A DNA stretch of 64,000 nucleotides from the NCBI RefSeq assembly GCF_027213965.1, contig NZ_JAPWGX010000003.1, positions 62,001 to 126,000 on the forward strand. Reading direction: 5' to 3'. The translations under genes and the position numbers were made by a program. Positions 43,738 to 54,007 of this stretch are shown piece by piece. Positions within the stretch are counted from its first letter, which is position 1; every line of letters starts with the position of its first letter. The notes beneath the pieces were generated by a model. It was not told where the DNA came from. It saw nothing but the letters and a program-made list of their open reading frames with translations, and did not search any database. Source of the stretch: Maritalea porphyrae (GTDB lineage: Bacteria; Pseudomonadota; Alphaproteobacteria; Rhizobiales; Devosiaceae).

Positions 43738-44853
43738 CTAGTTCAAAAACGTGTCTGCGTTGACGTAGTCGTAACCCAAATCGTTGGCCACGGGCTCACA
43801 AGTGATTTTGCCTTCGCATACGTTGAGCCCGTTTTTAAGGTGGGCGTCATCTTTTAGCGCTTGCTTCCAGCCCTTGTTGGCAATCTTTACAGCGTGGTGC
43901 AGTGTGGCATTGTTTAGTGCGTATGTCGACGTTCTTGCAACGGCGCCAGGCATGTTTGCAACACAGTAATGCACAACCTCTTCAACAACATAAGTCGGGT
44001 CTGCGTGGGTTGTGGCTTTTGATGTTTCAAAGCAACCACCTTGGTCAATAGCGACGTCAACCAAAACAGCGCCTGGCTGCATGGTTTTCAGCATTTCGCG
44101 GTCGACAAGTTTTGGAGCCGCAGCGCCTGGAACCAAAACCGCACCAATCACCAAATCAGCTTGCGCAACCAAGTCGGCCAATGCCGCTTTTGTTGAGTAA
44201 ACAACTTTTGCACTGGCTTCAAAGTGGTTTGAAAGCTTTTCTAGAGTCGCAGGGTTGCGATCAAGAATAGTGACATCTGCATGCATGCCAACGGCCATTT
44301 GTGCGGCGTTAAAGCCAACAACACCGCCACCAACAACAATGACTTTTGCAGGGGCAACACCTGGAACACCGCCCATTAGAACGCCACGTCCACCATGAGC
44401 TTTTTCAAGTGCAGTTGCGCCAGCTTGTACTGACATACGACCTGCAACCTGGCTCATTGGCTTCAGAAGCGGCAATCCACCTTGATTGTCTGTCACGGTT
44501 TCGTAGGCGATGCAAACAGCGCCACTTGCTACCAAATCTTTGGTTTGTTCTGGATCGGGTGCCAAGTGCAAATATGTGTATAGAATTTGGCCAGGTTTGA
44601 GCATTGCGCGCTCTACAGCTTGGGGCTCTTTAACTTTGACGATCATTTCGGCTTTGTCGAAAACGTCAGCAGCGGTTGGCAAAATCTTTGCGCCTGCAGC
44701 TTCGTAAACTTCGTCTGCAGCGCCAATGCCAGCACCGGCTTGAGTTTCAACAAACAACTCATGGCCATTTGCAACCAATTCGGCCACGCTTTCAGGCGTT
44801 AGACCTACACGATATTCGTGGTTTTTAATCTCTTTTGGAACACCAACGCGCAT
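43738..44853 (-). CDS. ald: Alanine dehydrogenase
   Basis: A 371-residue NAD enzyme interconverting L-alanine and pyruvate plus ammonia. The N-terminus [20 protein letters not shown], a lysine in IVKVKEPQ (about 74), and the NAD-binding [20 protein letters not shown] (about 170-189) are typical. The late [21 protein letters not shown] carries the conserved asparagine and is one of the clearest family signatures; only key residues N, P, G and S are needed. It is divergent from an Lrp-family gene across 130 bases, as in the known ald-aldR arrangement, so induction by alanine is expected. Confidence 0.95.
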   Translation of the reverse strand: MRVGVPKEIKNHEYRVGLTPESVAELVANGHELFVETQAGAGIGAADEVYEAAGAKILPTAADVFDKAEMIVKVKEPQAVERAMLKPGQILYTYLHLAPDPEQTKDLVASGAVCIAYETVTDNQGGLPLLKPMSQVAGRMSVQAGATALEKAHGGRGVLMGGVPGVAPAKVIVVGGGVVGFNAAQMAVGMHADVTILDRNPATLEKLSNHFEASAKVVYSTKAALADLVAQADLVIGAVLVPGAAAPKLVDREMLKTMQPGAVLVDVAIDQGGCFETSKATTHADPTYVVEEVVHYCVANMPGAVARTSTYALNNATLHHAVKIANKGWKQALKDDAHLKNGLNVCEGKITCEPVANDLGYDYVNADTFLN

Positions 44854-44983
44854 TTTAGGACCTCCTCATGCGTTATTTGATCAAATTATTGCATCATGTG
44901 CACTGGAGAAAATTGCAAATGTCAGTTAAATTGGTTCGATATTGGGATGTTGTTCGATTAAACCGTAAAATGTTGGGATATTA

Positions 44984-45439
44984 ATGCTTGATCAGTTGGA
45001 TAGGCGAATCTTGCGCGCGTTGCAAAAGGACTGTCGCACCCCCATGCAGGAGCTGGGCGATGAAGTTGGGCTGTCGTCTTCTGCATGTCATCGACGTGTG
45101 AAGTTGTTGGAAGAACGTGGTCTAATCTCGGGCTACCACGCGCATCTCAACCCGGATCGCCTTGGCTTTGGGATGGCTTTTTATGTGGAAATCAGTCTGA
45201 CAGACCAAAGCGAGGCGACGCTAAAAGAGTTTGAAGGCGCGGTGCGCTCTGCGCCTGAAATACTTGAATGTGCTCTGGTTGCCGGCGCAGCCGATTATTT
45301 GCTTAGGCTTGTGTGTGAAGATGCAGAGGATTTTGAGCGCGTTCACCGAACGCGGCTTTCGCGTTTGCCGCATGTGACTAGAATCCAGTCAAATCTGGCC
45401 ATTCGGATCGTAAAGCCATTGAGTGGGTTGCCCGTGTAA
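44984..45439 (+). CDS. Lrp/AsnC family regulator, AldR-like
   Basis: A 151-residue regulator. The N-terminal HTH includes DEVGLSSSACHRRVKLLEER (about 26-45) and the RAM domain includes ECALVAGAADYLLRLVCEDA (about 96-115). It is divergent from ald, so it probably activates or represses alanine dehydrogenase in response to alanine or another amino acid. The ATG at 44984 is preceded by a weak GGGA. Specificity is inferred from location only. Confidence 0.88.
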   Translation: MLDQLDRRILRALQKDCRTPMQELGDEVGLSSSACHRRVKLLEERGLISGYHAHLNPDRLGFGMAFYVEISLTDQSEATLKEFEGAVRSAPEILECALVAGAADYLLRLVCEDAEDFERVHRTRLSRLPHVTRIQSNLAIRIVKPLSGLPV

Positions 45440-45527
45440 AGAAATCTGGTGCTTGCCTTGCGCCAAACACCTAGGTACATGAAGGGCTAAATCTCTATCC
45501 CGCCTTTTGACATTTGAAGGATCCCAA

Positions 45528-47183
45528 ATGGCTCGTCAATTTATTTATCACATGCATGGCATGTCCAAGACCTATTCTGGTGGCAAGAAAGTTTTGGATA
45601 ATATCCATCTGAGCTTTTATCCAGACGCCAAGATTGGTGTTTTGGGGCCGAACGGCGCGGGTAAATCGACGCTGTTGAAAATCATGGCAGGCATCGACAC
45701 AGAGTTTCAAGGTGAAGCTTGGGTGGCTGAAGGCGCGAAAGTTGGCTATTTGCCGCAGGAGCCAAAGTTGGATCCTAGTCTGGACGTCAAAGGCAACGTG
45801 ATGCTTGGCGTTAAAGAAAAGCAGGCCATTCTTGATCGCTACAATGAATTGATGATGAACTACTCCGATGAGACAGCGGATGAGGGGGCTGCTCTTCAAG
45901 ATCAAATCGATGCGGAAAACCTTTGGGATCTCGACAGCAAAGTTGAAATGGCAATGGAAGCGCTGCGTTGCCCGCCGGGGGATGCATCGGTGGAGAATTT
46001 GTCTGGCGGTGAAGCGCGCCGCGTTGCACTTTGTCAATTGTTGTTGGCTGCGCCTGATTTGTTGTTGCTCGATGAACCAACCAACCATTTGGATGCGGAA
46101 ACAACTTCTTGGTTGGAAAAGCACCTACGAGAATATACCGGCTCTGTTTTGATTATTACTCACGATCGGTATTTCTTGGACAATGTGACTGGCTGGATTT
46201 TGGAACTCGACCGTGGTCGGGGTATTCCTTACGAAGGAAACTACTCCGCTTACCTTGGCCAGAAGGCGAAGCGCTTTGCACAAGAAGGGCGCGAAGATGC
46301 TGCGCGTGAACGCGTATTGGCCCGCGAGCAAGAGTGGATCGCGGCTTCACCAAAAGCACGCCAAGCTAAGTCCAAAGCACGTGTTAAAGCCTATGACGAG
46401 TTGGTCAAAGCGAACGAAGCGCGTACGCAGTCGAATTCAGCGCAGATTATTATTCCGCCGGGCGAGCGTCTCGGTGATTTGGTGATCGACGTCGAAGGCT
46501 TGAACAAAGGCTTTGGTGACCGTTTGTTGATTGAAGATTTGAACTTCAAACTCCCTGCTGGTGGGATCGTGGGGATTATTGGACCCAACGGTGCGGGTAA
46601 ATCGACGTTGTTCAAAATGCTCACAGGTCAAGAACAACCAGATAGCGGCACCATCAAAATTGGCGACACCGTAAAGCTTGGCTACGTGGATCAAAGCCGG
46701 GACGCACTTGATGCCAATAAAAGCGTTTGGGAAGAAATCTCTGAAGGCAACGACATCATCACGTTGGGCAAGCGTGAAATGAACAGCCGCGCTTATACAT
46801 CAGCGTTTAACTTTAAAGGTGGCGACCAACAGCAAAAGGTTGGTTCACTTTCTGGTGGTCAACGCAATCGTGTTCACCTCGCAAAGATGCTTAAGTCTGG
46901 TTCAAACGTTCTTTTGCTCGATGAGCCAACTAACGATTTGGACACAGAAACACTTTCAGCTTTGGAAGAAGCATTGGAAGAGTTTGCGGGTTGCGCTGTC
47001 GTGATCTCTCACGATCGGATGTTCCTTGACCGTTTGGCAACGCACATTTTGGCATTTGAAGGCGACAGCCACGTAGAGTGGTTTGAAGGCAACTTTGCTG
47101 AGTATGAAGCCGACAAAATCCGTCGCCTAGGTGCGGATTCAGTCAATCCAAAACGCGTGACCTATAAGCCGCTCACGCGATAG
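45528..47183 (+). CDS. ettA: ABC-F translation factor EttA
   Basis: A 551-residue soluble protein with two ATPase domains, matching energy-dependent translational throttle A. The N-terminal [16 protein letters not shown] is very characteristic. Walker A motifs are [12 protein letters not shown] (about 40) and [12 protein letters not shown] (about 357), signatures are [12 protein letters not shown] and [12 protein letters not shown], and Walker B motifs are [12 protein letters not shown] and [12 protein letters not shown]. The linker (about 240-320) has the arm region rich in A, R, E and K ([20 protein letters not shown]). EttA binds the ribosomal E site and gates early elongation. The ATG at 45528 follows GAAGGA. 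The gene is apparently monocistronic. Confidence 0.95.
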   Translation: MARQFIYHMHGMSKTYSGGKKVLDNIHLSFYPDAKIGVLGPNGAGKSTLLKIMAGIDTEFQGEAWVAEGAKVGYLPQEPKLDPSLDVKGNVMLGVKEKQAILDRYNELMMNYSDETADEGAALQDQIDAENLWDLDSKVEMAMEALRCPPGDASVENLSGGEARRVALCQLLLAAPDLLLLDEPTNHLDAETTSWLEKHLREYTGSVLIITHDRYFLDNVTGWILELDRGRGIPYEGNYSAYLGQKAKRFAQEGREDAARERVLAREQEWIAASPKARQAKSKARVKAYDELVKANEARTQSNSAQIIIPPGERLGDLVIDVEGLNKGFGDRLLIEDLNFKLPAGGIVGIIGPNGAGKSTLFKMLTGQEQPDSGTIKIGDTVKLGYVDQSRDALDANKSVWEEISEGNDIITLGKREMNSRAYTSAFNFKGGDQQQKVGSLSGGQRNRVHLAKMLKSGSNVLLLDEPTNDLDTETLSALEEALEEFAGCAVVISHDRMFLDRLATHILAFEGDSHVEWFEGNFAEYEADKIRRLGADSVNPKRVTYKPLTR

Positions 47184-47217
47184 TTTGCGCTCGAAAGATA
47201 TGATCTGGGCAATCAGA

Positions 47218-47667
47218 TTAGACGACAAGTAAATCGTCCAAATGTTTGCCGATTTTTGAAGGTGGGATGTGAGTGAGGTCTTTGGCCAGCTCGTGTTCCA
47301 CCTTTTTCTTTACGCCATCACTTAGCGCATTGCGGATATCCCCCAACATCGATGGGGCAGCAATAATGATCAGGTTCTCAAATTCTTTGTTTGTTGCGTC
47401 CACGTCCAAACGTTCGGCCAATTCGGTTGCAAAATCCTTTTGTGCTTTGGCTGTTGGGTCGGTTTTTGGTTCCATTGCGCTGCTGCCGTCGCCGTGGGAG
47501 GCGAACGAGCGCCCCGCCGCGTCGCTTTGGATGTCTTGAGCCCGCAAATAGTCACGTTCAATCATTTTATCTTCGATTTCGGCTAGGCCCTTGCCCACAC
47601 CTAGATGATCAAAGAACCTTGCCATTGTGCTGCTGGCCACGAGGATGCGTCTTGAAACTGATTTCAT
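47218..47667 (-). CDS. Host-attachment family protein (PF10116)
   Basis: A 149-residue protein of the family annotated as required for attachment to host cells, best known from Agrobacterium. The start ILVASSTMARFFDH (about 8-21), a middle Lys/Asp-rich region, then NLIIIAAPSMLGDIRNAL (about 96-113) and ELAKDLTHIPPSKIGKHL at the end are typical. The fold is related to release-factor-1-like BaeRF domains, so a ribosome or RNA-linked function is also conceivable. The ATG at 47667 follows GAAAGGAAG; an in-frame upstream ATG would give a poor, lengthened N-terminus. Confidence 0.83.
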   Translation of the reverse strand: MKSVSRRILVASSTMARFFDHLGVGKGLAEIEDKMIERDYLRAQDIQSDAAGRSFASHGDGSSAMEPKTDPTAKAQKDFATELAERLDVDATNKEFENLIIIAAPSMLGDIRNALSDGVKKKVEHELAKDLTHIPPSKIGKHLDDLLVV

Positions 47668-47813
47668 GGGAACTTCCTTTCTATGGGCTAAGTGTAGATT
47701 GAAAAGCCGCGGACTTACTTGACTTGTCTCAAATGTTGGCGCCACCACAATGTACTGATGTCGAGTTGATGCGACTCTGCTAACATGGCGATAGTTGGTT
47801 GAAGGAAAGTCAC

Positions 47814-48617
47814 ATGGCAACATTTGAAATTGACGTTGAAGGCGGCACGCTTTTTGGTATTGAGCAAGGCAATGGTTTGCCAGTGGTGTTTTTGCACGCG
47901 GGAGTTTGCGATCACCGCATGTGGTTGTCTCAAATAGAAGATTTAGACGAAAACATTCATGCTATCGCTTATGATCGGCGTGGGTTTGGTCAGACCGTTT
48001 CGGAAAATGTCGAGTTCGATGAACTTGAAGACCTGTCGGCCGTTCTTGATCATTTCGATATTCGTGCGGCCGTTCTTGTGGGGTGTTCGATGGGCGGCGG
48101 ACTGGCGATTGATTATGCCATTGCAAACCCAGACAGGGTTGCAGGTATGGTGCTGGTTGGTAGTGCGCTTACTGGCGCACCCGATTTTGAGTTGCCAGAA
48201 GAATTAAATCCCGTGCTTCAAGCTGAAGAACTTGCCAGAGAGAGCGGCGATTTGGACATGCTCAATAAAGTGCAGGCGCATGAATGGTTGGATGGCCCTG
48301 CGCAGCAAAGCGGTCGTGTGGGCGGCGCAACACGTGCGCTGTTTTTGGATATGAACAATATCGCGTTGCATAAGCCTGCGCTCGACCACGAAATTGTCCC
48401 GCCATCAGCCATCGAAAAGCTATCAAAGGTCAGCCAGCCAGCTTTGTTGATATGTGGTGATTATGATTTTCCCGATATTGTTGAAAACCATCGAATTCTT
48501 GAAGAAGAATTGGTGAATTCGGTTTCAATCATTATTGAAGGCACCGCGCATTTGCCAAATATGGAACGGCCCGATTTGTTCAATCCGTTTTTGTCTGAGT
48601 TTTTGAGTTCCTATTGA
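47814..48617 (+). CDS. Alpha/beta hydrolase
   Basis: A 267-residue alpha/beta-hydrolase-fold protein. The oxyanion region (VVFLHAGVCDHRMW, about 23-36), nucleophile elbow VGCSMGGGLA with serine near residue 88, acid ICGDYDFPDI (about 216) and histidine GTAHLPNMERP (about 242) are all present. The cap between residues about 130 and 190 is helical. It looks like an esterase or 3-oxoadipate enol-lactonase type, but no substrate can be assigned. The ATG at 47814 follows AAGGAAAG. It stands alone, 104 bases upstream of rarD. Confidence 0.85.
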   Translation: MATFEIDVEGGTLFGIEQGNGLPVVFLHAGVCDHRMWLSQIEDLDENIHAIAYDRRGFGQTVSENVEFDELEDLSAVLDHFDIRAAVLVGCSMGGGLAIDYAIANPDRVAGMVLVGSALTGAPDFELPEELNPVLQAEELARESGDLDMLNKVQAHEWLDGPAQQSGRVGGATRALFLDMNNIALHKPALDHEIVPPSAIEKLSKVSQPALLICGDYDFPDIVENHRILEEELVNSVSIIIEGTAHLPNMERPDLFNPFLSEFLSSY

Positions 48618-48720
48618 TCCGTTTATCAATTCTGGTGATCTCTTGCATCTCCATGATTTGTTGGTGCGGATTGATGTTTGCTGATATTGTTTCGGTCCAA
48701 CCAATTTATAAGAGTTCACC

Positions 48721-49635
48721 ATGACCAACGACAATGCAGCGCGCGAGGCAAAACTCGGCGGAATTAGCGCCATCTCTGCCTATGTGCTTTGGGGCGTATT
48801 TCCGCTCTATTTCAAATTGGTGGGCGACATAAATGTCTACACAATTATTGCTCACCGCGTGGTCTGGTCTGCGCTTTTTGTGGCGCTGTTTTTGTTGGCG
48901 GTTAATCGGATAAAAGAAATTCTGCCGGTTTTCTCATCCAAAAAATCAATGGGATGGCTGGCGCTTTCAACACTGACCATTACGATCAATTGGACGATTT
49001 TCGTTTGGGCGATCGACAATAATCAGGTGTTGGCAGTTAGTTTTGGCTATTTCATCAACCCACTGGTGAATGTACTGCTCGGCATGGTGTTACTTGGCGA
49101 ACGCCAGAACAAGTTGCAAGCATTGGCAATCGGCATCGCGTTGGTTGCTGTGGCCATTCAGGCATTTGGACTTGGCGGGTTACCTTGGATTTCACTGGCG
49201 CTTGCCTTCAGCTTTGCTTTTTATGGTTACTTCAGAAAAACTGTTGCGGTAGGGGCTGCGCCTGGATTGCTGATCGAAACTATGCTGTTGGTGCCATTTG
49301 CCATTGGCTTTTTGTTCTGGTTCGGCCCGTTGAACCCCTTGCCCTCAAATGGGGGAACGCTGCCGCTTTGGGCGCTTTTGATGCTTTGTGGTCCGGTAAC
49401 AGCGGTCCCATTGATTTTGTTCGCCATTGGGGCGCGACGGTTGCGGCTGACCACCATTGGCATATTTCAATATATCGCGCCTTCTATACAATTTGTATTG
49501 GCCGTTTGGTTGCTAGGTGAAGAATTGAGCCAGACAAGGCTAATCAGTTTCATATTAATTTGGGTTTCGTTGGTTGTATTTACCTACGACTCGATTTCTA
49601 AGAATGCGCAGGCAAAAAGAGAGAAGCTCGCATGA
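48721..49635 (+). CDS. rarD: EamA-family transporter RarD
   Basis: A 304-residue inner-membrane protein with ten helices arranged as two EamA repeats. The RarD branch is recognised from SAYVLWGVFPLYFKLVGD (about 18-35), AHRVVWSALFVALFL (about 44-58), FLWGEERLS-like INPLVNVLLG in the middle, and PLILFAIGARRLRLTTIGIF in the second repeat. It may export small metabolites; the substrate is not established. Its last four bases overlap the MOSC gene (ATGA), so the two are probably coupled. Confidence 0.88.
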   Translation: MTNDNAAREAKLGGISAISAYVLWGVFPLYFKLVGDINVYTIIAHRVVWSALFVALFLLAVNRIKEILPVFSSKKSMGWLALSTLTITINWTIFVWAIDNNQVLAVSFGYFINPLVNVLLGMVLLGERQNKLQALAIGIALVAVAIQAFGLGGLPWISLALAFSFAFYGYFRKTVAVGAAPGLLIETMLLVPFAIGFLFWFGPLNPLPSNGGTLPLWALLMLCGPVTAVPLILFAIGARRLRLTTIGIFQYIAPSIQFVLAVWLLGEELSQTRLISFILIWVSLVVFTYDSISKNAQAKREKLA

Positions 49636-50213
49636 CGAACAGCATCGGTGCACAAAAACTCACAGGTAAGCTCAACCAATTATTCATAGCGGATGGCGAC
49701 GGATTTGTTTCACGTCCCGTTGATGTGATCGAACTAGATTTTGACGGTATTGTTGGCGATTACCACCATGGTTCCACGCGAAAATCGGGCGGGCGCGAGC
49801 CCTGGTACGATCGCGGGACAGTGATGCGAAATGAGCGACATGTTTCAATTCTTTCTCAAGAGGAATTGGCTCAAATTGCTGCTGACCTGAAACTAGATGT
49901 GTTGGATGCTGGCCGAATAGGTGCAAACTTTGTTACCAGCGGCATTCCCGACCTTTCGCGTATTCCGTCCCGCACACAGTTCTTTTTCCCATCAGGTGCG
50001 GTCATTAGAATTGATGGATACAATGCGCCCTGCAAAATATCGGGGAAGAGCTTGCAAAATGCACATGGTGATCGCGAGGACATAGAGTTTGGCTTTGTGA
50101 AAGCTGCCAAGTCTACTCGCGGGGTTGTGGGCTGGGTCGAACGTCCGGGGATTATCAAGATCGATGACGAGATAAAAGTGCGAATTTGGCCGCAAGAACT
50201 TTACGTCATTTGA
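49632..50213 (+). CDS. MOSC-domain protein
   Basis: A 193-residue single-domain MOSC protein, related to the C-terminal part of Mo-cofactor sulfurase. The invariant cysteine is visible in GYNAPCKISGKSLQ (about residue 136), and LDFDGIVGDYHHGSTRKSGG (about 37-56), RHVSILSQEEL and IGANFVTSGI are family positions. Such proteins bind or transfer sulfur or Mo cofactor. It overlaps rarD at its start and reaches eight bases into the oxyR 3' end on the other strand. A link with formate dehydrogenase is not supported by position. Confidence 0.87.
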   Translation: MTNSIGAQKLTGKLNQLFIADGDGFVSRPVDVIELDFDGIVGDYHHGSTRKSGGREPWYDRGTVMRNERHVSILSQEELAQIAADLKLDVLDAGRIGANFVTSGIPDLSRIPSRTQFFFPSGAVIRIDGYNAPCKISGKSLQNAHGDREDIEFGFVKAAKSTRGVVGWVERPGIIKIDDEIKVRIWPQELYVI

Positions 50214-51126
50214 TGAGAAGCCCGGCGTCTTCCGCCAAAAGCTGTTTGCCAACATTTGTTGTAACGGCTGCAATTTGATTGAATAAGTCTTGTAATGGCG
50301 AGGACTTTCGCCAGATCATTGAAACTGTGCGTCCCGCGCCGGGTTGTTTCAGACTTAGGGTCTTTACTCTGCCGCCTATGGCTTCACGCTTTAGGCTGAT
50401 TGCGGGCAATAATGTCATACCCTGTTCATTCGCCACCAACTCGACAATTGTTGAAAGCGATGTGGCGGCAAAGGTTTTGTGTTTTAGGTCATTGCCCAAT
50501 TGGCAGGCATCCATAGTTTGGTCACGCAGACAGTGACCATCAGAAAGCAACAGCATATGCTCTCTGTCCAACACGGCTAGGTCGATAGGGCTGGTCAGAG
50601 ATGTTTTTGGTGCGACTGCCAGCACAAATGGGTCGGCAAATAAGGGCAACGAGAACAGTCGGTCGTCACCCGGATCTGTGGCCAAAATGCCAAAATCGCA
50701 ATCACCTTTTTTGACCGCATCAACCAGTTGTTCTGTCGTCTGCTCGCTGACCGAGAACTGGACGGGCTCGAATTTCGATGAGAGACCGGGCAGCAAACTG
50801 GGCAACAAATAGGGGGCAATTGTTGGGATCAAGGCCATCGATAGACGCATAGGCATTTGGTGTTGTTTTTTCGTAAAGCGCTCTTCAAGTGCTTTGGATT
50901 GGCCAACGATGGTTTTAACTTCATCAAGGAAAGGCTTTCCTTGTGGGGTTGGAATAACGCTTTTGCCCATACGTTCGAAGATTGCAAACCCCAACTGATC
51001 TTCCAGCAGCGTTATTTGCTGGGAAAGGGCTGGTTGCGTGACAAAACTAGAAAGCGCTGCGCGGCCAAAGTGTTTGTGCTGTTCAACGGCGAGCGCATAG
51101 CGCATTTGCTTTAGTGAGATGCTCAT
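50206..51126 (-). CDS. oxyR: Peroxide-sensing regulator OxyR
   Basis: A 306-residue LysR-family regulator. The HTH (LSSFVTQPALSQQITLLEDQ, about 26-45) is preceded by AVEQHKHFGRAA. The redox pair is visible in SDGHCLRDQTMDAC (about 197-210), with the same spacing as Cys199 and Cys208 of E. coli OxyR, so disulfide activation by peroxide is expected. It is divergent from katA. A GATTAG-TTTTT-CTAATC dyad sits immediately upstream. The 3' end overlaps the MOSC gene on the opposite strand by eight bases. Confidence 0.93.
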   Translation of the reverse strand: MSISLKQMRYALAVEQHKHFGRAALSSFVTQPALSQQITLLEDQLGFAIFERMGKSVIPTPQGKPFLDEVKTIVGQSKALEERFTKKQHQMPMRLSMALIPTIAPYLLPSLLPGLSSKFEPVQFSVSEQTTEQLVDAVKKGDCDFGILATDPGDDRLFSLPLFADPFVLAVAPKTSLTSPIDLAVLDREHMLLLSDGHCLRDQTMDACQLGNDLKHKTFAATSLSTIVELVANEQGMTLLPAISLKREAIGGRVKTLSLKQPGAGRTVSMIWRKSSPLQDLFNQIAAVTTNVGKQLLAEDAGLLIK

Positions 51127-51168
51127 GATTAGTTTTTCTAATCGATGATTTAAGTTTAATCAATTGGA
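51127..51168. promoter_or_regulatory. Candidate OxyR binding region between oxyR and katA
   Basis: GATTAG-TTTTT-CTAATC (51127-51143) is a perfect six-base inverted repeat, followed by the looser GATTTAAGTTTAATC (about 51147-51161). Two adjacent dyads roughly 20 bases apart suit a tetrameric LysR regulator such as OxyR, and the core resembles ATAG-N7-CTAT sites. Confidence 0.6.
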
Positions 51169-51223
51169 CTACTGCTTTTTTCAGTCGTAGGCTGCTTCCA
51201 TATTTAAAGGAAGGGACAAGACC

Positions 51224-52657
51224 ATGAGTAATCCTCCAAGACTGACAACAACAGCAGGCGCGCCGATTTCTGATAATCAGAATTCCCAAACAGCTGGAGA
51301 ACGCGGCCCTGTTTTAATGCAGGACTATCAGTTGATTGAAAAGCTCGCACACCAAAACCGTGAGCGCATTCCAGAGCGTGTTGTGCATGCAAAGGGTTGG
51401 GGTGCATTTGGTACGCTGACGGTGACGGAAGATATTTCGAAGTATACACGTGCCGCAGCCCTTCAAAAGGGCAAGAAAACGGACATGCTTGCGCGTTTTT
51501 CAACCGTCGCTGGTGAATTAGGTGCCGCAGATGCCGAGCGTGACGTGCGTGGTTTTGCGCTAAAGTTTTATACCGAAGAAGGCAATTGGGATTTGGTTGG
51601 CAACAACACGCCAGTGTTCTTTGTGCGTGATCCGCTCAAGTTCCCAGATTTCATCCATACGCAAAAACGTCACCCAAAAACCAATATGCGCTCGCCCACG
51701 GCAATGTGGGACTTTTGGTCTTTGTCGCCTGAAAGTCTGCACCAGGTGACTATTTTGATGTCAGATCGTGGGCTGCCAACGGCGCCCATGTTCATGAATG
51801 GCTATGGTTCGCACACTTATTCAATGTGGAACAATGATGGCGAGCGTGTCTGGGTGAAATTTCACTTTAAAACCAAACAAGGTCACAAGCATTTCACCAA
51901 TGCAGAAGCCTCAAAAGTGATCGGTGAAAGCCGGGAGACCTATCAAGAAGAGCTATTTGGCACTATTGATCGGGGCGAGTTCCCGAAATGGCGCGTATGC
52001 ATTCAGGTGATGAGCGAGGCACAAGCCAAAGGTACACCATTTAACCCATTCGATCTTACAAAGGTCTGGCCGCATGGCGATTATCCGTTGATCGATGTTG
52101 GGGAAATGGAACTCAACCGCAACGCGGAAAACTATTTTGCTGAGATTGAGCAAGCCGCATTTTCGCCATCTAACGTGGTGCCAGGGATTGGCTATTCGCC
52201 AGATAAAATGCTGCAAGCACGAGTGTTTTCATATGCGGATGCGCATCGTTATCGGTTGGGCACACACTATGAAGCGTTACCGGTCAATCAGCCAAAATGC
52301 CCTGTGCATCACTATCATAAAGACGGTTCAATGAACTTTGTCGGTCAGAAAACGGGCAATGTGGATGCCTATTATGAGCCAAATAGTTTTGGCGGTGCGC
52401 ATGAAGACCCAAATGTTGCCGAACCGCCTTTGCCAATTGAGGGAACCGCAGATCGGCACAATCACCGCCTTGGTAATGATGATTTTTCACAACCGCGTGC
52501 GCTGTTTAACCTGTTCGATGATGGAGAAAAGCAGCGACTCTTTCAAAATGTTGCTGCAGCGATGCAGGGTGTGCCTGAAGCTATTGTTGAGAGACAGTTG
52601 GCGTTGTTTGAGCAAGTGCATCCAGATTACGCCGCCGGGGTCCGCAAAGCACTCTAG
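51224..52657 (+). CDS. katA: Monofunctional heme catalase
   Basis: A 477-residue clade-3-size small-subunit catalase that decomposes hydrogen peroxide. The distal histidine lies in [12 protein letters not shown] (about 52), asparagine in [14 protein letters not shown] (about 127), and the heme tyrosine in [17 protein letters not shown] (about 336). The NADPH-binding region (about 180-290) is present. It lacks a C-terminal flavodoxin domain, as expected for this size. The ATG at 51224 follows GGAAGGGA. Divergent oxyR and a dyad in the 97-base gap point to peroxide induction. Confidence 0.95.
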   Translation: MSNPPRLTTTAGAPISDNQNSQTAGERGPVLMQDYQLIEKLAHQNRERIPERVVHAKGWGAFGTLTVTEDISKYTRAAALQKGKKTDMLARFSTVAGELGAADAERDVRGFALKFYTEEGNWDLVGNNTPVFFVRDPLKFPDFIHTQKRHPKTNMRSPTAMWDFWSLSPESLHQVTILMSDRGLPTAPMFMNGYGSHTYSMWNNDGERVWVKFHFKTKQGHKHFTNAEASKVIGESRETYQEELFGTIDRGEFPKWRVCIQVMSEAQAKGTPFNPFDLTKVWPHGDYPLIDVGEMELNRNAENYFAEIEQAAFSPSNVVPGIGYSPDKMLQARVFSYADAHRYRLGTHYEALPVNQPKCPVHHYHKDGSMNFVGQKTGNVDAYYEPNSFGGAHEDPNVAEPPLPIEGTADRHNHRLGNDDFSQPRALFNLFDDGEKQRLFQNVAAAMQGVPEAIVERQLALFEQVHPDYAAGVRKAL

Positions 52658-52679
52658 ATAATTGTGATCTTGTGATTTG

Positions 52680-52709
52680 ATTTGGGGGCGAGCGATTGCC
52701 CCCAAATTT
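52680..52709 (+). terminator. Terminator of katA
   Basis: ATTTGGGGGC pairs perfectly with GCCCCCAAAT around GAGCGATT, then TTG. It starts 22 bases after the stop codon. The stem is strong, though the following T tract is short. Confidence 0.8.
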
Positions 52710-52844
52710 GTGATTAAGAAAGATCTAACAATCCAACTACCAATTAACGCAGTTTTGAATTGAATCCGATCTTAAACTTTCAGCTGGCTCGCATACTTGT
52801 TCGGCATACTCAGCGCCAATTAGCAGGTTATTGGAGGTGTAGTT

Positions 52845-53978
52845 GTGGAAAGTGTTTCGGGAAAAGGGTCGGCGTTTTCAAGTTTTAACGCGCTGAACAA
52901 TGATCCAGATAGTGCGGAGTGCGCAGAACTTATGCGCAACATGGCGAAACTGTTTCGTCATGTGGTGGACCGTTGCGACGATGAACAAATTGAAAAATAT
53001 GATGAAGTCCTGTGCCAACTTGCCGAGTTAGTTGAAGCGGAAGCGCGAGCAGATGTTGCTCAACTTCTCGCTCCGCTTAGTCGAGCGCCGGGCAGTGTTG
53101 TGATTAAACTTGCACATGATGAGATTGAAGTGGCGGCTCCATTGTTGGAGTTTTCTTCTGTTTTATCGGACGATGACTTGATTGAGATTGTGCGGGAGCT
53201 TTCCAATGACCACCGATTTGCAATAGCAGGGCGTAGCCCGGTCACCGATCGAGTTGGGTCTGAGATTGTCAAACGAGCTGATACACGCACCGTGTTGCGC
53301 TTGGTTGGCAACAAAGACGCGCAAATCGGCGATGAAACCGGAACTGGGCTGTTGGCACGTGCGGTGAATGACAAGAGCATTGCGGCAAGCATTGGCGGGC
53401 GCAAGGATGTGGATTGGCGTCAAATTCACGCCAAGCTTTCAGAGGCGGGCAAACGCGCGCTGAAGAGCCTTGCTGAGGCCAAAGTGCCAGTTGATGAGGA
53501 TAGTCTTGCTGAAGCACAATCCGTGGTTCTCAATCGCGCCCGAAACGAAGCCGGCTTTAATGCGACGGAATGGAAAGTTGCATGGGGGCAGGTCAAGGCA
53601 ATGGCAGATCGCCGTCAGTTTAATCTGAGTGCGCTTGAGCGGTTTTGCCGCTTTGGTTATGGCCACCATGTGGCCAGTGCGTTGGCAATCTTATTGCGGA
53701 TCAAGCCAGAGGTCTTGGTGAAGTGGCTCGCTACGCAAGACACTGGCGCCCTGATTGTTGCGGTGCGGGCAATGAACTTCAAACCCGAACTGTTTCAGCG
53801 CGTTTTCTCTTCCTTGCCTTGGCGCGAAAAAATCTTGCCTGAAGATGCCGGCTTGGCGGTCAAGAAATATGATTCACTATCGCAAAAGGATGCGCACGAC
53901 ATTTTTGAAATGTGGCGGTCCCATTCGTTCGCAAAAAAGGGTAGCCCCGAGCGCCAGCAAACAGTCAACGTCGCTTAG
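52845..53978 (+). CDS. DUF2336 protein
   Basis: A 377-residue soluble, helical protein of DUF2336, a family almost confined to Alphaproteobacteria and of unknown function. Typical segments are LAHDEIEVAAPLLEFSSVLS (about 87-106, HEAT-like), ELSNDHRFAIAGRSPVTDRV (about 117-136) and VLRLVGNKDAQIGDETGTGLL (about 148). No catalytic or membrane motif is visible. The start is GTG at 52845 after GGAGG. It stands alone between katA and an ArsR gene. Confidence 0.85.
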   Translation: MESVSGKGSAFSSFNALNNDPDSAECAELMRNMAKLFRHVVDRCDDEQIEKYDEVLCQLAELVEAEARADVAQLLAPLSRAPGSVVIKLAHDEIEVAAPLLEFSSVLSDDDLIEIVRELSNDHRFAIAGRSPVTDRVGSEIVKRADTRTVLRLVGNKDAQIGDETGTGLLARAVNDKSIAASIGGRKDVDWRQIHAKLSEAGKRALKSLAEAKVPVDEDSLAEAQSVVLNRARNEAGFNATEWKVAWGQVKAMADRRQFNLSALERFCRFGYGHHVASALAILLRIKPEVLVKWLATQDTGALIVAVRAMNFKPELFQRVFSSLPWREKILPEDAGLAVKKYDSLSQKDAHDIFEMWRSHSFAKKGSPERQQTVNVA

Positions 53979-54007
53979 GTGAAATGGCTGGCTAGATGAA
54001 CTCTAGC

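Noticed and set aside
47184-47217. Possible terminator between ettA and the host-attachment gene
   Set aside because: Only a short ATCTG/CAGAT pairing is seen without a T run on either strand, which is too weak to report.
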